Below are positions 1 through 9,990 of a stretch of 64,000 nt of DNA, in pieces (the stretch's first letter is position 1; each line of letters opens with the position of its first letter). The notes under the pieces were generated by a model. The model was not told the DNA's origin. It worked only from the letters and a program-made list of their open reading frames with translations, and searched no databases. Origin of the DNA: Pseudorasbora parva (lineage: Eukaryota > Chordata > Actinopteri > Cypriniformes > Gobionidae). The stretch lies in contig NC_090191.1 in the NCBI RefSeq assembly GCF_024679245.1, forward strand, positions 5,975,267 to 6,039,266. The letters are read 5' to 3'. Position numbers and translations under genes: made by a program.

Positions 1-1300
1 CTAGGCTCCGTAAATTTATACTGGGAGAGAAGGTGCTTGTATTACTCCCTACCTCGAGCTCTAAATTACTAGCTAAGTGGCAAGGGCCGTTCGTGGTCAC
101 ACGGCGAGTGGGAGATCTCGACTATGAGGTCATTCGGTCGGAAAGGGACAGGTTATGTCAAATTTACCATCTCAACCTGTTAAAAAAGTGGGTGGAGGCG
201 GACGCAGTGATGCTAGCGACGGTGGTGAGTGGGGAGGAGGATCTCGGGCCAGAGGCAATCCAAAAAGCGCAATCTATCGCGCTGGCCCCTGGGGGAGATC
301 ACCTCTCGCCCTCGCAGCTCACTGACGTGAAACACTTACAAGCAGAGTTTGCGGACGTGTTCTCGCCCCTACCGGGTCGAACGGACCTCATTCAACACCA
401 CGTCGAGACCGAGCCGGATGTGGTAGTTCGCAGCCGGCCGTACCGTTTACCTGAGCACCAAAAAAAAAGTGGTGCAGGAGGAATTAGCAGCAATGCTCGA
501 TATGGGAGTAATAGAAGAGTCCAACAGCGACTGGGCGAGCCCGATAGTTTTAGTGCCTAAAACGGACGGCTCCGTACGGTTCTGCGTGGACTATCGTAAG
601 GTGAACGCAGTGTCTAAATTTGATGCTTATCCAATGCCGAGGGTGGACGAATTGCTTGATCGGCTAGGGACTGCTCGTTTTTATTCGACAGTGGACTTAA
701 CCAAGGGATATTGGCAGATCCCCTTGTCTCCCATGTCCAAAGAGAAAACAGCTTTCACCACGCCGTTCGGTTTACACCAATTCGTCACACTTCCGTTCGG
801 CTTGTTCGGGGCTCCCGCGACCTTCCAGCGTCTGATAGACAGAATTCTCCGGCTGCATGCTGCGTATGCCGCCGCATATCTAGATGACATCATCAACTAC
901 AGTGCGGATTGGCAGCGGCCTATGCAGCACTTGCGGGCTGTCCTGAAGTCGCTGAGAAGAGCGGGGCTCACGGCCAACCCGAAGAAGTGTGCAATTGGGC
1001 GGGTGGAAGTAAGATATCTGGGCTTCCACTTGGGTCATGGACAGGTGCGTCCCCAAATTGATAAGACGGCGGCAGTTGCGACCTGTCCGAGACCCAAGAC
1101 CAAGAAGGAGGTTAGACAGTTCCTGGGGCTAGCGGGATATTACAGAAGGTTTGTGCCTAACTATTTGGACCTCGCTAGCCCGCTGACTGATTTAACTAAA
1201 AAGGAGGTACCAGATACGGTTCAGTGGACGGAGCGGTGCCAGCAGGCTTTTACTCAGATAAAGGCTGCTCTGTGTGGTGGCCCGCTCTTACAAGCTCCTA
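1..1300 (+). mobile_element. Ty3/gypsy-type pol fragment, integrase end upstream of RT (Gmr1-like), frameshifted
   Basis: The window opens inside a retrotransposon pol. From 33 the frame encodes an integrase C-terminal GPF/Y-type module (WQGPFVVTRRVGDLDYEV, then YHLNLLKKW). After a linker it runs directly into the start of a Ty3/gypsy reverse transcriptase (FADVFSPLPGRTD, then RPYRLPEHQ). At a run of nine A (460-468) the frame shifts, and RT continues in another frame from 469: VDYRKVN, FYSTVDLTKGYWQIPL, LPFGLFGAPATFQR, YLDD near 880-891, and KKEVRQFLGLAGYYRRFVPNY. Similarity ends in the RT/RNase H linker near 1300, so RNase H is missing. Integrase upstream of RT is the domain order of Gmr1-type elements and the reverse of ordinary Ty3/gypsy. 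The shift may be a true mutation or a homopolymer error. The 5' part lies outside the window. Confidence 0.8.
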
Positions 1301-1688
1301 AGATTTCAGATTCAGCCCCTGTCGTGGAGACTGAGCAGCCCAACATCTCGATTGAGGCACAGCAGTCTGTCAGGTGTGTGTGCCCGCCCGCCGATCTGTT
1401 TGTGACTTGTGTAGGTGAGTTTGTGTGCACATGTATGTTTGAGTGTTTTAAGTACAATTACAAAGCAATTCATTGGTTTTGTTTAACTCTGAAACAATTT
1501 TCGAGTTGCGTTGTGGTAAAAATAGCTACAGGTAACGCCAGCTGATTGAGTAGTGCAACCATTCTACGTCATCAACCTAGAACGCAAACAAAATTGCGCC
1601 GCCCATGGTCCAAATATAAAATCGATTTTTTAAATAACGTAGATCTTTCATGGGTTTTCTACTACATATTTCAGTAAGAGACATTGTT
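1301..1688. other. Unassigned spacer between gypsy fragment and Harbinger transposase
   Basis: The reading frame of the gypsy pol runs on to 1545 but no longer resembles RNase H. This stretch probably holds the junction between the retroelement fragment and the 5' side of the Harbinger transposon. The N-terminal part of the transposase, which should lie here, was not recognised. Confidence 0.4.
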
Positions 1689-1689
1689 T

Positions 1690-2620
1690 ATGTTATATTA
1701 AGCCATACAAGTCTCAACACCATGGGATCCCTTTAAACATGCCTTTTATGGAATAGCTGGTAAGTTCAAATAACTATAAAACATGGAAATATTTCTTGAC
1801 TGTCGATTTTACATGGGACATATTTAAAACAAACAAATCATTTTCCTAGGTTTCCCAAATGTTATCGGTGCATTGGACTGCACCCATGTGCGTATTAAGT
1901 GTCCGTCTGGTCCACATGAAGCGGACTTTGTGAATAGGAAATCAGTACACAGCATCAATGTACAGGTACGGCCCCACTGAGATGATATTGAAGGCTATGC
2001 TCTAGCACTGAGTGTTCTGTACTAAGTTGGGCACCAGTGTTTAGTTCATTGCAATTAAAATGTAGTGACCTACAGGTTTAATTTTTTTTGTTGATTAGTG
2101 ATGCAGATTGCATCATCACAAATGTAGAGGCCAAATGGCCAGGCTCTGTGCATGACTCCAGAATCTTTAGAGCCTCATCTCTCTACCAGCAACTAGCAAG
2201 AGGTATGCTAGTCTTAAAAAAATTTTTTTTTATTTTTTTTTATATATATATCTATATATTCATTCTGTCTATGCAGGAGAATTCTCAGGAGTTTTGATAG
2301 GAGACAAGGGATACCCATGCCTGCCTTACCTCTTGACTCCCCATCAGGAGCCCCAGACAGAGGCACAGCACCACTACAACATTGCCCATGCACGCACAAG
2401 AGGTCGTATAGAGATGGCATTTGGGCTGATAAAGTCAAGGTTTCAGTGCCTAAAGCACCTCAGAGTGACTCCACCTAGGGCATGTGACATTGTAGTTGCT
2501 TGTGTAGTGCTCCATAACATTGCTTGTCTGAGGAGAGAGAGGCAACCAAGGATTGTTGAAGAGGAAGACTGGGGCAATGAAGCAGTTTTGGAAGAAAACA
2601 AAACAGGCAGACTTATATGA
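1690..2620 (+). pseudogene. Harbinger (HARBI1-like) transposase, C-terminal exons, decayed
   Basis: This is a PIF/Harbinger DDE nuclease read across four exon-like blocks. Block 1 (about 1690-1760) ends AFYGIA at a GTAAGT donor. Block 2 (about 1851-1965) reads [20 protein letters not shown], with the first catalytic Asp in LDCTHV, and ends at a GT donor. Block 3 (about 2099-2202) reads SDADCIITNVEAKWPGSVHD, with the second Asp in the SVHDSR motif. Block 4 (2277-2620) reads LIGDKGYPCLPYLLTP, followed by a RGRIEMAFGLIKSRF stretch with the conserved Glu. Phases match across the first and third introns (A-G-F-P and A-R-G-E-F). The acceptor before block 3 leaves a stop, and the N-terminal exon is unrecognised, so the gene is probably inactive. 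It is convergent with the Myb-like gene at 2851-7511, the usual two-gene layout of Harbinger transposons. Confidence 0.8.
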
Positions 2621-2850
2621 GACACATATGCAAATAATTATTTTGCTTAATATGGTCTAAACCATGTGTAGCCTTTAATTTTCCAATGGCCCCTCAACTT
2701 TCTCCTTAGTTGAACAAACACACACAGAAGTCAAAGTATTTAATGTGAATTGTCTTTATTCAGAGTGAATCTGCCTGTTAGGGGTGAAAACATACAAATA
2801 AATGTTGTGGAAAGTGATCAAAAAGGTAATGTGTTTTTTTCTTTTCCTTT
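2621..2850. other. Short spacer between convergent Harbinger genes
   Basis: This AT-rich spacer separates the transposase stop from the stop of the minus-strand Myb-like gene. It should hold both 3' ends, but I see no clear paired polyadenylation signals. Confidence 0.5.
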
Positions 2851-3139
2851 TTAAAAAATGGTAGTTCTACTTGCATTTTTCTGTAGCTGTTGAATTTCCA
2901 GCTCCAACTTCCTCATTTTCAGTTTTTTATACTGGATGTCCATATCAGTCGCTTCTATTTGTTTAAGGAGGTAGCGTTTATACACTCCTTTTATGTTTTC
3001 TGGGTTCTGTAGCAACATAGATTTAAGTTATTTCATTGAATACGCTTGTCACATTGTTTTCATTTCTTTACTCACTTTGTCACATGTGGTCCCAGACTGA
3101 GAAGGCTCTAGAACAGTGTCAGCATCCTGAAAACACATT

Positions 3140-4422
3140 GGCCCTCATTTATCAAAAGTGCGTACACCAAATTTCCAGCGTACACCTTGCGTACACCCAA
3201 ACCCACGGTGACTTTGAGATTTATCAATATGAACGTTGGTGTACGGCACGCTCAAATCCTACACCAGCTCAGGAGGTGGTGTACGCACATTTGAGTTAGT
3301 GGGAAAATGCGCAGAAAAGCAATTCCTAACACCACAAAACGCACACTCACAAGATATGCTATATGACCCACTGTTAAAAACCACAACAACAACATTCAGT
3401 GTTTATTTTTGTGTAACATGAACGTCAATGTTTAATTTGTGTGACTTTACCAAAGCGTTTGATTTGTAGGCATATGTATTCCTCCAGTCGCGAGCCTGTG
3501 CGCTTTATCTGACGTTTCAGGCCCGCCTGGCCCGGCAGCTGCGCACGGACTGGGACTAAAATAATTCAGACTGACAAAATAATAAAAATGACCACCTTCT
3601 TTTAAATAATAATAAAAATCAATAAAAACGACATTCTTCTTCTGAATAACAAGCGTCATTAAGAATAATAATAATCATAATAGTAATAATAATAATCTTA
3701 CAAATTGTCATGTAAATATTATTGTGAATGAATGGTAGTACTCCACATCACATCATCATCATCACTATTGTACACCCCAATACATGTGCCGTGATACGAA
3801 ATTGCTAATTTTTTCAAAGCGTGCTGTAAAATAATGCATTGTAATTTATCATCCAAACAGCTATTTAAACTGCTGGAGTGCGCTTCTCAACCTCCACATT
3901 ATTAAGAGTACTCGTAATTTGGGTCCGTATTTTGTTTTTGTCTGTGCCTTTATTCCCACTCTTTAAACTCCCAAATAAAACAATTTCGTTTTTGTTTTTT
4001 TTCTCTTCCCTGGTGATGGTCTCGATGGACGCGTCTCAATCATCTCTCTAGTTCAGTAGTCAGAGCACTGATCAGGGAGTCAGCCCGTTGACTTATGTCC
4101 TAATCAGTGCCCTGACTAGTGGACTAGTGAGATGATTGAGCGCGCCCGATCTCCACGCCGGAGAAGTTTCGCTTCTTTGCCGTCTTCTGTGTGTCCATGG
4201 CGTAAAATGAGGGCGTGGGGGAGGCGGAGACTTGAATATATAGGGGCGTGTTATTCTAATGACGATCGGTTTCAGCCGCCGCATTTATCAAGGGCCAGTA
4301 TTGCGTACACCTGGATTGCAGAGGTGCGCACAGTTTCATAAATCAGGCGATGAGAGGAGTGTAAGCATAATCTTACGCCAACATATACACCAGTTTCTAC
4401 GCAAGATTGATAAATGAGGGCC
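3140..4422. mobile_element. 1.28-kb non-autonomous DNA transposon (MITE-like) with perfect terminal inverted repeats
   Basis: The left end GGCCCTCATTTATCAA (3140-3155) is the exact reverse complement of the right end (4407-4422). Both sides are flanked by ATT, consistent with a 3-bp target duplication. Inside there is no transposase, only AT-rich DNA, a GC-rich promoter-like stretch (4130-4260) and internal repeats of the AATCAGTGCCCTGACTAGT type. It lies in intron 4 of the Harbinger Myb-like gene. A related 5'-truncated copy lies at 47712-48072 with the same right end. The superfamily is uncertain; a 3-bp duplication fits PIF/Harbinger derivatives. Confidence 0.8.
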
Positions 4423-4820
4423 ATTATGATCATTTTATCACACAAGTACACTTTTTAATATTCAATACAGTATCGCATGGAAGCTGTGACTACCTCAGGC
4501 CTCCTTGAACATACAGACACAGTCTCCTCATCCTCCTCAACTGATGGGTTTCTCCCTGTGACCACTGATTAAACTCAGTTAAACTCATTAGCTTACATGA
4601 CTGATTTAAAAGGTCTCGTACTCACAGGCAACATGATGTCTGGTGGATCCACAAAGCATACAGATTCTTGATAGAAAAAAAAAATATATATTTTTTGTTA
4701 TCAAAACGCACCATTACAGTAGCACAAGTACCTCTACGTGACATTACTGCTATGATGTACTTAGACTTACAATGCCTAAGGAAAAAGGAAATCAGTTAGC
4801 CAGGAAGGAATAATTATAAT

Positions 4821-4823
<3 letters not shown>

Positions 4824-4900
<77 letters not shown>
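4824..4900. repeat. (CA)n microsatellite
   Basis: An uninterrupted CA dinucleotide repeat of about 77 bp lies in intron 3 of the Harbinger Myb-like gene, just past the exon-3 donor. Confidence 0.97.
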
Positions 4901-4901
<1 letters not shown>

Positions 4902-5713
4902 CTTTTATATACTCACTCCTTATACTATGTGATATCATTTTAGATGATGTCCCCCCCTCTATTCCCTCAAGGACGGGCCTCCCTTTATTCAGGAGTGAAG
5001 CTGGCTGGTGGTGGCCCTCCCCCAGTGCCAGCAACCTCAGTCTTCTTTTTGGTTGCTGCAATTAAAAAAATAAAAAATAAATATACAAAAAAACCCTGAA
5101 TGGTTGTAACTTCAAGCTGGCATTGATTACATATGTACATACCATTAGATTTACTTACCATTCTGAACTATATTTTTATATTTTATTTTCACCTGCTGCC
5201 AGGTTCTTTTTCCTTCACTTAAGTTGCTGCTGCGTGAAAGCAATTAACGTTACTGTTATTCACACACAAACTTTGCAATGTATTGTGACACATACTCAAG
5301 GTTGATAAACAGGGCCGGCGCTAGCCATTTGGGTGCCCTAAGCACAAATGCTTGGCGGTGCCCCACCCCACCCCCCAACCAACCAACCAACCAACCAAAG
5401 AAATAACTACCATTCAGAATTTCTTAGTTAGGTTCTCTTTACTTCCAAAATAACTGCTGCAAATGAATAATTGGAACTGAACAATGTAAACACAAAGTTA
5501 AAAGTGCAAAAAAAGTTTAGTGCAAATAACAGTATAAGTGTATGAATTTTATGAAGTATGAATTTTAAAGTGCACATTTTAAACTGCAAATAACCATGCA
5601 TAACTGCACAGTAGAAATTACTCAACAGAGGGACTACATCTCTATAAAGAGACCATTCTGCTATTCTATAGAACTATATTAAACATTTTCACTACCATCA
5701 GTTGTCAGAGGCC

Positions 5714-5992
5714 CTACAGAGGCACACGCCTACATTTCCTAGCTGCAAAATCAGCTATCAGGTCATCATATGACAGTTTCTGAGCCACGTCCCCATTGAT
5801 GCTGATGACAGCCAGACCACTTAAACGTTCCTGCCCCACTGATGAACGCAGGTAAGTTTTGATGAGTTTGAGCTTTGAAAAGCTTCGCTCAGCAGAGGCA
5901 ACTGTGACAGGGAGAGTCAGTGCAATACGAAGAGCAATCCACAGATTGGGATATACCTCTTGAAGCCGATTGTTATGCAGAAATGTCAGCAT
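5714..5992 (-). pseudogene. hAT transposase C-terminal dimerisation domain fragment
   Basis: The 92-residue frame reads as the hATC dimerisation region. Diagnostic stretches are LWIALRIALTLPVTVASAERS and FSKLKLIKTYLRSS, followed by RLSGLAVISI. This is the zinc-finger-MYM/TTF type of hAT transposase. The rest of the transposase (N-terminal zinc finger and catalytic core) is absent from the element, so the copy cannot move itself. The fragment runs antisense to the plus strand and lies near the left end of the hAT element. Confidence 0.85.
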
Positions 5993-6023
5993 TTCCCAGG
6001 CAGATGTCTGTGGTGAAAGCTGA

Positions 6024-6074
6024 GTGTATAATTATTTTGTATATATAATTTATATATACAAAATAATTATACAC
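6024..6074. repeat. Perfect 51-bp AT-rich palindrome
   Basis: Two 24-base arms, starting GTGTATAATTATTTTG, are exact reverse complements around a 3-base centre. It lies inside the hAT element next to the transposase relic. It could be a tiny inverted-repeat insertion or a cruciform-forming AT palindrome. Confidence 0.85.
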
Positions 6075-7551
6075 AGTACACACACATATATCATGTAGGC
6101 ACAAACTTTTATTTTGGATGCGATTTATCGATATTAATCTTTTCCCAGCCCTAATAATTTAACAACTCTGTGAATATGAAAATATACAAACACTGAGATT
6201 GTGTTTTTTTTTCTTCTAATTGCAGTTTTACCAACAGATGTCGCCCTTGGCCGAACCTCTTGAAAATGACCGCATGCCATAGTACAACAACGAAAAATAT
6301 TTATCTAAGCGGTCTAATTTGGCAAAATCACATCACGTTCAGTTGCAGGGTTTTTCTAAAGTTCAGACTGAGGCAGATAGACATTGTATTGAAGCTACAA
6401 AACTAACATTTTTATTTAAAACATTAGGTGTGTTTTAATGGAGCACTGTAATCGGTTTAAAAGTCCAATCCGAATGAAAATGCTCCATATAAACACCTCA
6501 ATCGGAATAAAAATGCCCAAACCGAATGAAATTGTAATCGGTTTGAGAGGGGTGGGATAAACCTTTTCATGAACTGATCAAACGAAAAGTTTCACCATGT
6601 AAACGACCTGACCGGATTACTTTTGAGTGTGCGTCCTTATATGACGCGATACACAGCGCGCGCCTTCACCACTGAAGAGTGCGCGCCGCGGCGCGCTCAC
6701 ACCAGGTTATAATGTTGAGAGGAAAGTTAATTTTTCTGAGGGGTAAACTTTTTATTTCGTTAGAAGTTATTAAGATAATGTTGGCATAATGCCACAGACA
6801 GCTTGGCAACACCCTCTCATATTAACAGCGTTTGTCCCAGCACTTTTTACTTCAAAAACGTGCATGTAAACGTGGCTATTGTCTTACCTGCAAGCGACCC
6901 GCGAGCATCATCCCGCTGTCTCTTCTTTTTTCTTTTTTCCGCCCCCGACTCTTGGTGCCTTTTCGAGGCCATGTCTGAGGTCGGTGTCTGCCAAATTTGA
7001 CATTGATTGAGGCATAATCGAACAGACCACTGGGAGGTGGGGAAGGGGGGGGGGGGCACCAGAGGGAGACTGGCACAGAGATTCACCTTTTTCTCGACTA
7101 ATTTGGTCTAGGCCTATATTACTTTTGTATTGCTTTTGTATATTAACATGCTTTTAGAAATATTTTATTTGTCATTTATACTAGTAGCCTATTGTCATGA
7201 TTTTTTCACGACCCAGATTTTTTGGTGCCCCCCCAAGCACTTGGTGCCCTACGCGCAGTGCGTGATGTGCGTGTGCGGAGCGCCGGCCCTGTTGATAAAG
7301 TATTTTAAATAGTTTACACTGCTACTTACGCATTGAGGCGATCAGCAATTTCCTGCCAACCTTTCTCTCTTGCTTTATTTATTGCCGTTGTATTGCCTTT
7401 TTTGGTGATGACATCTTTAAATTCTTCATATGTTTCCAATAGCAAACGCTGTTCCGTTGCCGTGAACATCGCTGCTCTATCTTTCCCTTTTGTTGCCATG
7501 GTAGCCCACATTAAATTGATTGACCCATGCTCGACTTTTCAGGACTTTTAA

Positions 7552-8771
7552 ACAATGGCGTGCACGCGCAATTATCTAGACTATTTAAACCTGACATAAA
7601 TTAGTAAGATCACATGATCCTCAACTTACTGTTGTGGAACCAATTTAAGCGCGAATGTTTAGCTTGGCTCATTCAAGTCAGGTTTTGGACTTGAATCCCT
7701 GCTTTTCTAAGCAGCTTTTATGGAACAGCCCCCTGGTCTGTCACAAGGTAAGATCCTCATCAATGAACAAAGAAGGACCATTTGATTTCAATAGCTTCAA
7801 AGAGAGCATGTGTAAAGCTAATAATCAGACTTCTCTCTTGTCTTTTTGCACAGAATGCGGTGACATGATTTGTTCTTGTCTGACTTAAAGCAGCAATATT
7901 TGCATCTGGCAGCATTGCTTGTTTTGCGATCTGTAAATAAGTTATTTGTATAAAATATATATTTATGTTGCCTCCCAGCAAGAAGTTCCTTGGTTCAAGG
8001 AGTCAAGAAAATTTGCAAGAAAATATGTAAAAGCATTTTTACGAAAATGTATAAAGAATTTGTAAGAAAATGTATATTTATATTGCACTGCTACAGTTTC
8101 CTGTAGTTCATTGCCCTGATACAGTCACCCTTGAGGCTCCTGCAAATGTAATTTCTGTTTTTGAATCATTCTATTTTGTTTTTGAATTCACGCCCCTCTA
8201 AAGTGGTTTTGTAATATCAATTCCAAGCTAGCATATTGCAAGTGATTTGTCCTGTTGACTTTTGGAATAAATCCTTAAATCAGTATGTATTTAATAATTA
8301 GTTCTGAAATATTATTTTATTTATGCTTTTATAGTGTTACAAAAAAAATCTACATTTACATATGCATCAAATTATTTTAGTATCTTATAGCATTAGTTAA
8401 TATTTTTTATTTGATTTAATTTTTGATTTATATTTAATTTTTATTTGTTAAAATTGTAGTAATTTTATTGCGTTTTTGTCATGTTGTGTTTTCATGTTCT
8501 TTTTTTTTTTATGTCTGTATAGTTTTTAAGTCCCATTGAACCAGAAGATCAAGTGAGTTTTCTTCAGTGATGTGACATATTTCCAAGTGAAACAGAACAT
8601 TGAATATCTCCATCAATCGCTCATAGCAAACTAACGGTTGGAGGGGTATGGTTAAGCATTTTCAAACCTAAGCTGTCAAACTGCCGTAATCTGAGAAGGA
8701 ATGCCGTTTCCATACCGGAAGTTACTTTTCAGATTTTGATTAAAGATTACGCGATAAACTTTTTTTTCTGT
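7552..8771. other. AT-rich spacer; contains a 30-bp block shared with 12148-12177
   Basis: No gene is recognised. The right end of the Harbinger element should lie within the first part but its terminal repeat was not identified. Positions 7882-7911 are identical to 12148-12177. The region 8280-8520 is very T-rich. Confidence 0.5.
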
Positions 8772-9164
8772 TCATCTGAAAGAGACGAAGTGTAGAATAC
8801 AGCAGGAGAGAAAAAGAGAGAGAGTTGAGATGTTTAAGATCTGATGATGTAAATGAGGGAGTGTAGCAGCTGAGACAGATGGGAGGGTTTTGTAAAAAGG
8901 GTGTCTGTTGCGCTGTCCTCTGGTCCAGTCCATTATGATCCTTTTGTATGGGCCCATGTCATGCTCTCCTCCCTGCTCAAGCATGCTCAGTAAATGACTC
9001 TTCCAGTCCCGCTTTTCTGGATGCAGATCGGCAAAAATTTGCATGGGCTTCTCAGTATTTTCCTGCATAGTGCGTAAAAACCACAAAACTTGGAACATAT
9101 AGCTAGTGATGTCACTTTGTAAAGAAACTACTGAACATGTATGGCACGATGTCACCATTTTCAC
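8772..9164 (-). CDS. Unrecognised 130-residue open frame
   Basis: The longest open frame in this spacer reads on the minus strand. Its middle part (LHPEKRDWKSHLLSMLEQ, then DMGPYKRIIMDWTRG) has a coding-like composition rich in charged and aromatic residues. Its C-terminus is hydrophobic (STLSLFLSCCILHFVSF) and may be non-coding run-on. I do not recognise a family. It could be an exon of a decayed mobile-element gene or chance. No flanking exons were found. Confidence 0.2.
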   Translation of the reverse strand: MKMVTSCHTCSVVSLQSDITSYMFQVLWFLRTMQENTEKPMQIFADLHPEKRDWKSHLLSMLEQGGEHDMGPYKRIIMDWTRGQRNRHPFYKTLPSVSAATLPHLHHQILNISTLSLFLSCCILHFVSFR

Positions 9165-9990
9165 AAATTCGCATTGTTGTAGTTTAGAGAGACGATAACA
9201 ATACCAGTTGTTTATTTATTACCAACTGGTATTGTTTTCAAAAACTTGCACTCTGAATCCAGTTTTCAAAAGTTTACATTTTCAGGCCCCCAAATCGCCG
9301 TTGTCATGTTTTGGGCCAAAGCGCATTTGAAAAGAATGCGCATACTTTTTACAGTGACTTCGGCCTTACTGGCCAGTGATGAATAATACAGCGTTTTTAA
9401 TCATAATATTTAATTGGATCCTTTGAACTGGGATTGTTTTTACAATGTTGTCATCTGTGAGCCTACATGAAAAAACAAAGAAAAAACGTGGCTGCTGTCG
9501 CTTTAAGACCTTCATTTTTTCGCTTGTTTATTGCTTTTAATATTACCAGATATTATAATATTTCGCGTTTTATTGCTTATTTTATTTGCTTTAACTTGTC
9601 AAACACTTAAGCAATCATGCTTTGTGAAGCTATATTTACATACTGCGCTATACACATCACATTTCAAATAATAATAGATATTGTTTGCATTCTCATTCTC
9701 CTCAGCAGTCTTTATGACATCACATTTAGAACATGTTGCCGATTATGATGTAACAAGGGTCGAAAGTGTCTTGCTCATTTTGTAGGTTGAAGTTTTGGAG
9801 TATTTGATATCAGTGTGACAACGGTTTTATCATGGGACAGCTAAATTCATGATCGTACAAAGTGTTTGATGAGTGTGTACTCGAGCCTTGTGTACTACTC
9901 AACTACACTAGCAACACAGCGGAGAAGAACCATCCTCATCGGGTTGATGAGACTACAAATGAGATTAATGGAGGGAGAGAGGAGGAAAGG
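9165..9990. other. Spacer upstream of the PIM-like pseudogene
   Basis: This holds a short inverted repeat (9198-9239, 14-base arms AACAATACCAGTTG and their reverse complement around a TTTATTTATTAC loop) and AT-rich DNA. The last few hundred bases may be the promoter and 5' UTR of the kinase-like gene. No TATA box was assigned with confidence. Confidence 0.4.

Larger units (their letters stand above)
5302..7299. mobile_element. hAT transposon copy with 8-bp target duplication
   Basis: The element spans 5310-7291. It starts CAGGGCCGGCGCTAGCC and ends GGAGCGCCGGCCCTG, giving a 13-bp terminal inverted repeat CAGGGCCGGCGCT. It is bracketed by the identical 8-mer TTGATAAA at 5302-5309 and 7292-7299, the hallmark of hAT insertion. 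A subterminal GTGCCCTA-type repeat is also present on both sides. It contains a hAT C-terminal coding relic (5714-5992), a CCAA repeat near 5375-5398, a perfect palindrome at 6024-6074 and probably a nested GTAATCGG-rich insert around 6420-6640. The element lies in intron 1 of the Harbinger Myb-like gene, so it arrived after that gene was in place. Confidence 0.92.
2851..7511 (-). pseudogene. Harbinger-associated Myb/SANT-like DNA-binding protein, six exons, with insertions in its introns
   Basis: Six exons are readable on the minus strand. They are 7330-7511 (MATKGKDRAAMFTATEQ, then ETYEEF and GWQEIADRLNA), 5159-5229 (SEGKRTWQQVKIKYKNIVQN), 4917-5055 (ATKKKTEVAGTGGGPPP, then LNKGRPVLEGIEGGTSS), 4494-4555 (SVEEDEETVSVCSRRPE), 3076-3126 (DADTVLEPSQSG) and 2851-3006 (NPENIKGVYKRYLLKQIEA, then a Lys/Glu-rich coiled coil, stop TAA at 2851-2853). 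Every junction has GT/AG ends and joins in frame (for example GC|C = Ala at exon 1/2 and G|CA at exon 2/3). The Myb-like fold lies in exons 1-2. In this family the protein helps transposase enter the nucleus and bind the ends. Exon 3 has a one-base frameshift between the GGGPPP and LNKGRP segments. A hAT element sits in intron 1, a CA repeat in intron 3 and a 1.28-kb MITE in intron 4. The start could be the ATG at 7511 or the one at 7499; the latter fits the family better. Confidence 0.82.

Noticed and set aside
4792..5061. Open frame across the CA repeat
   Set aside because: The CVCVCV part is microsatellite; only the first part corresponds to exon 3 of the Myb-like gene, which ends at a donor before the repeat.
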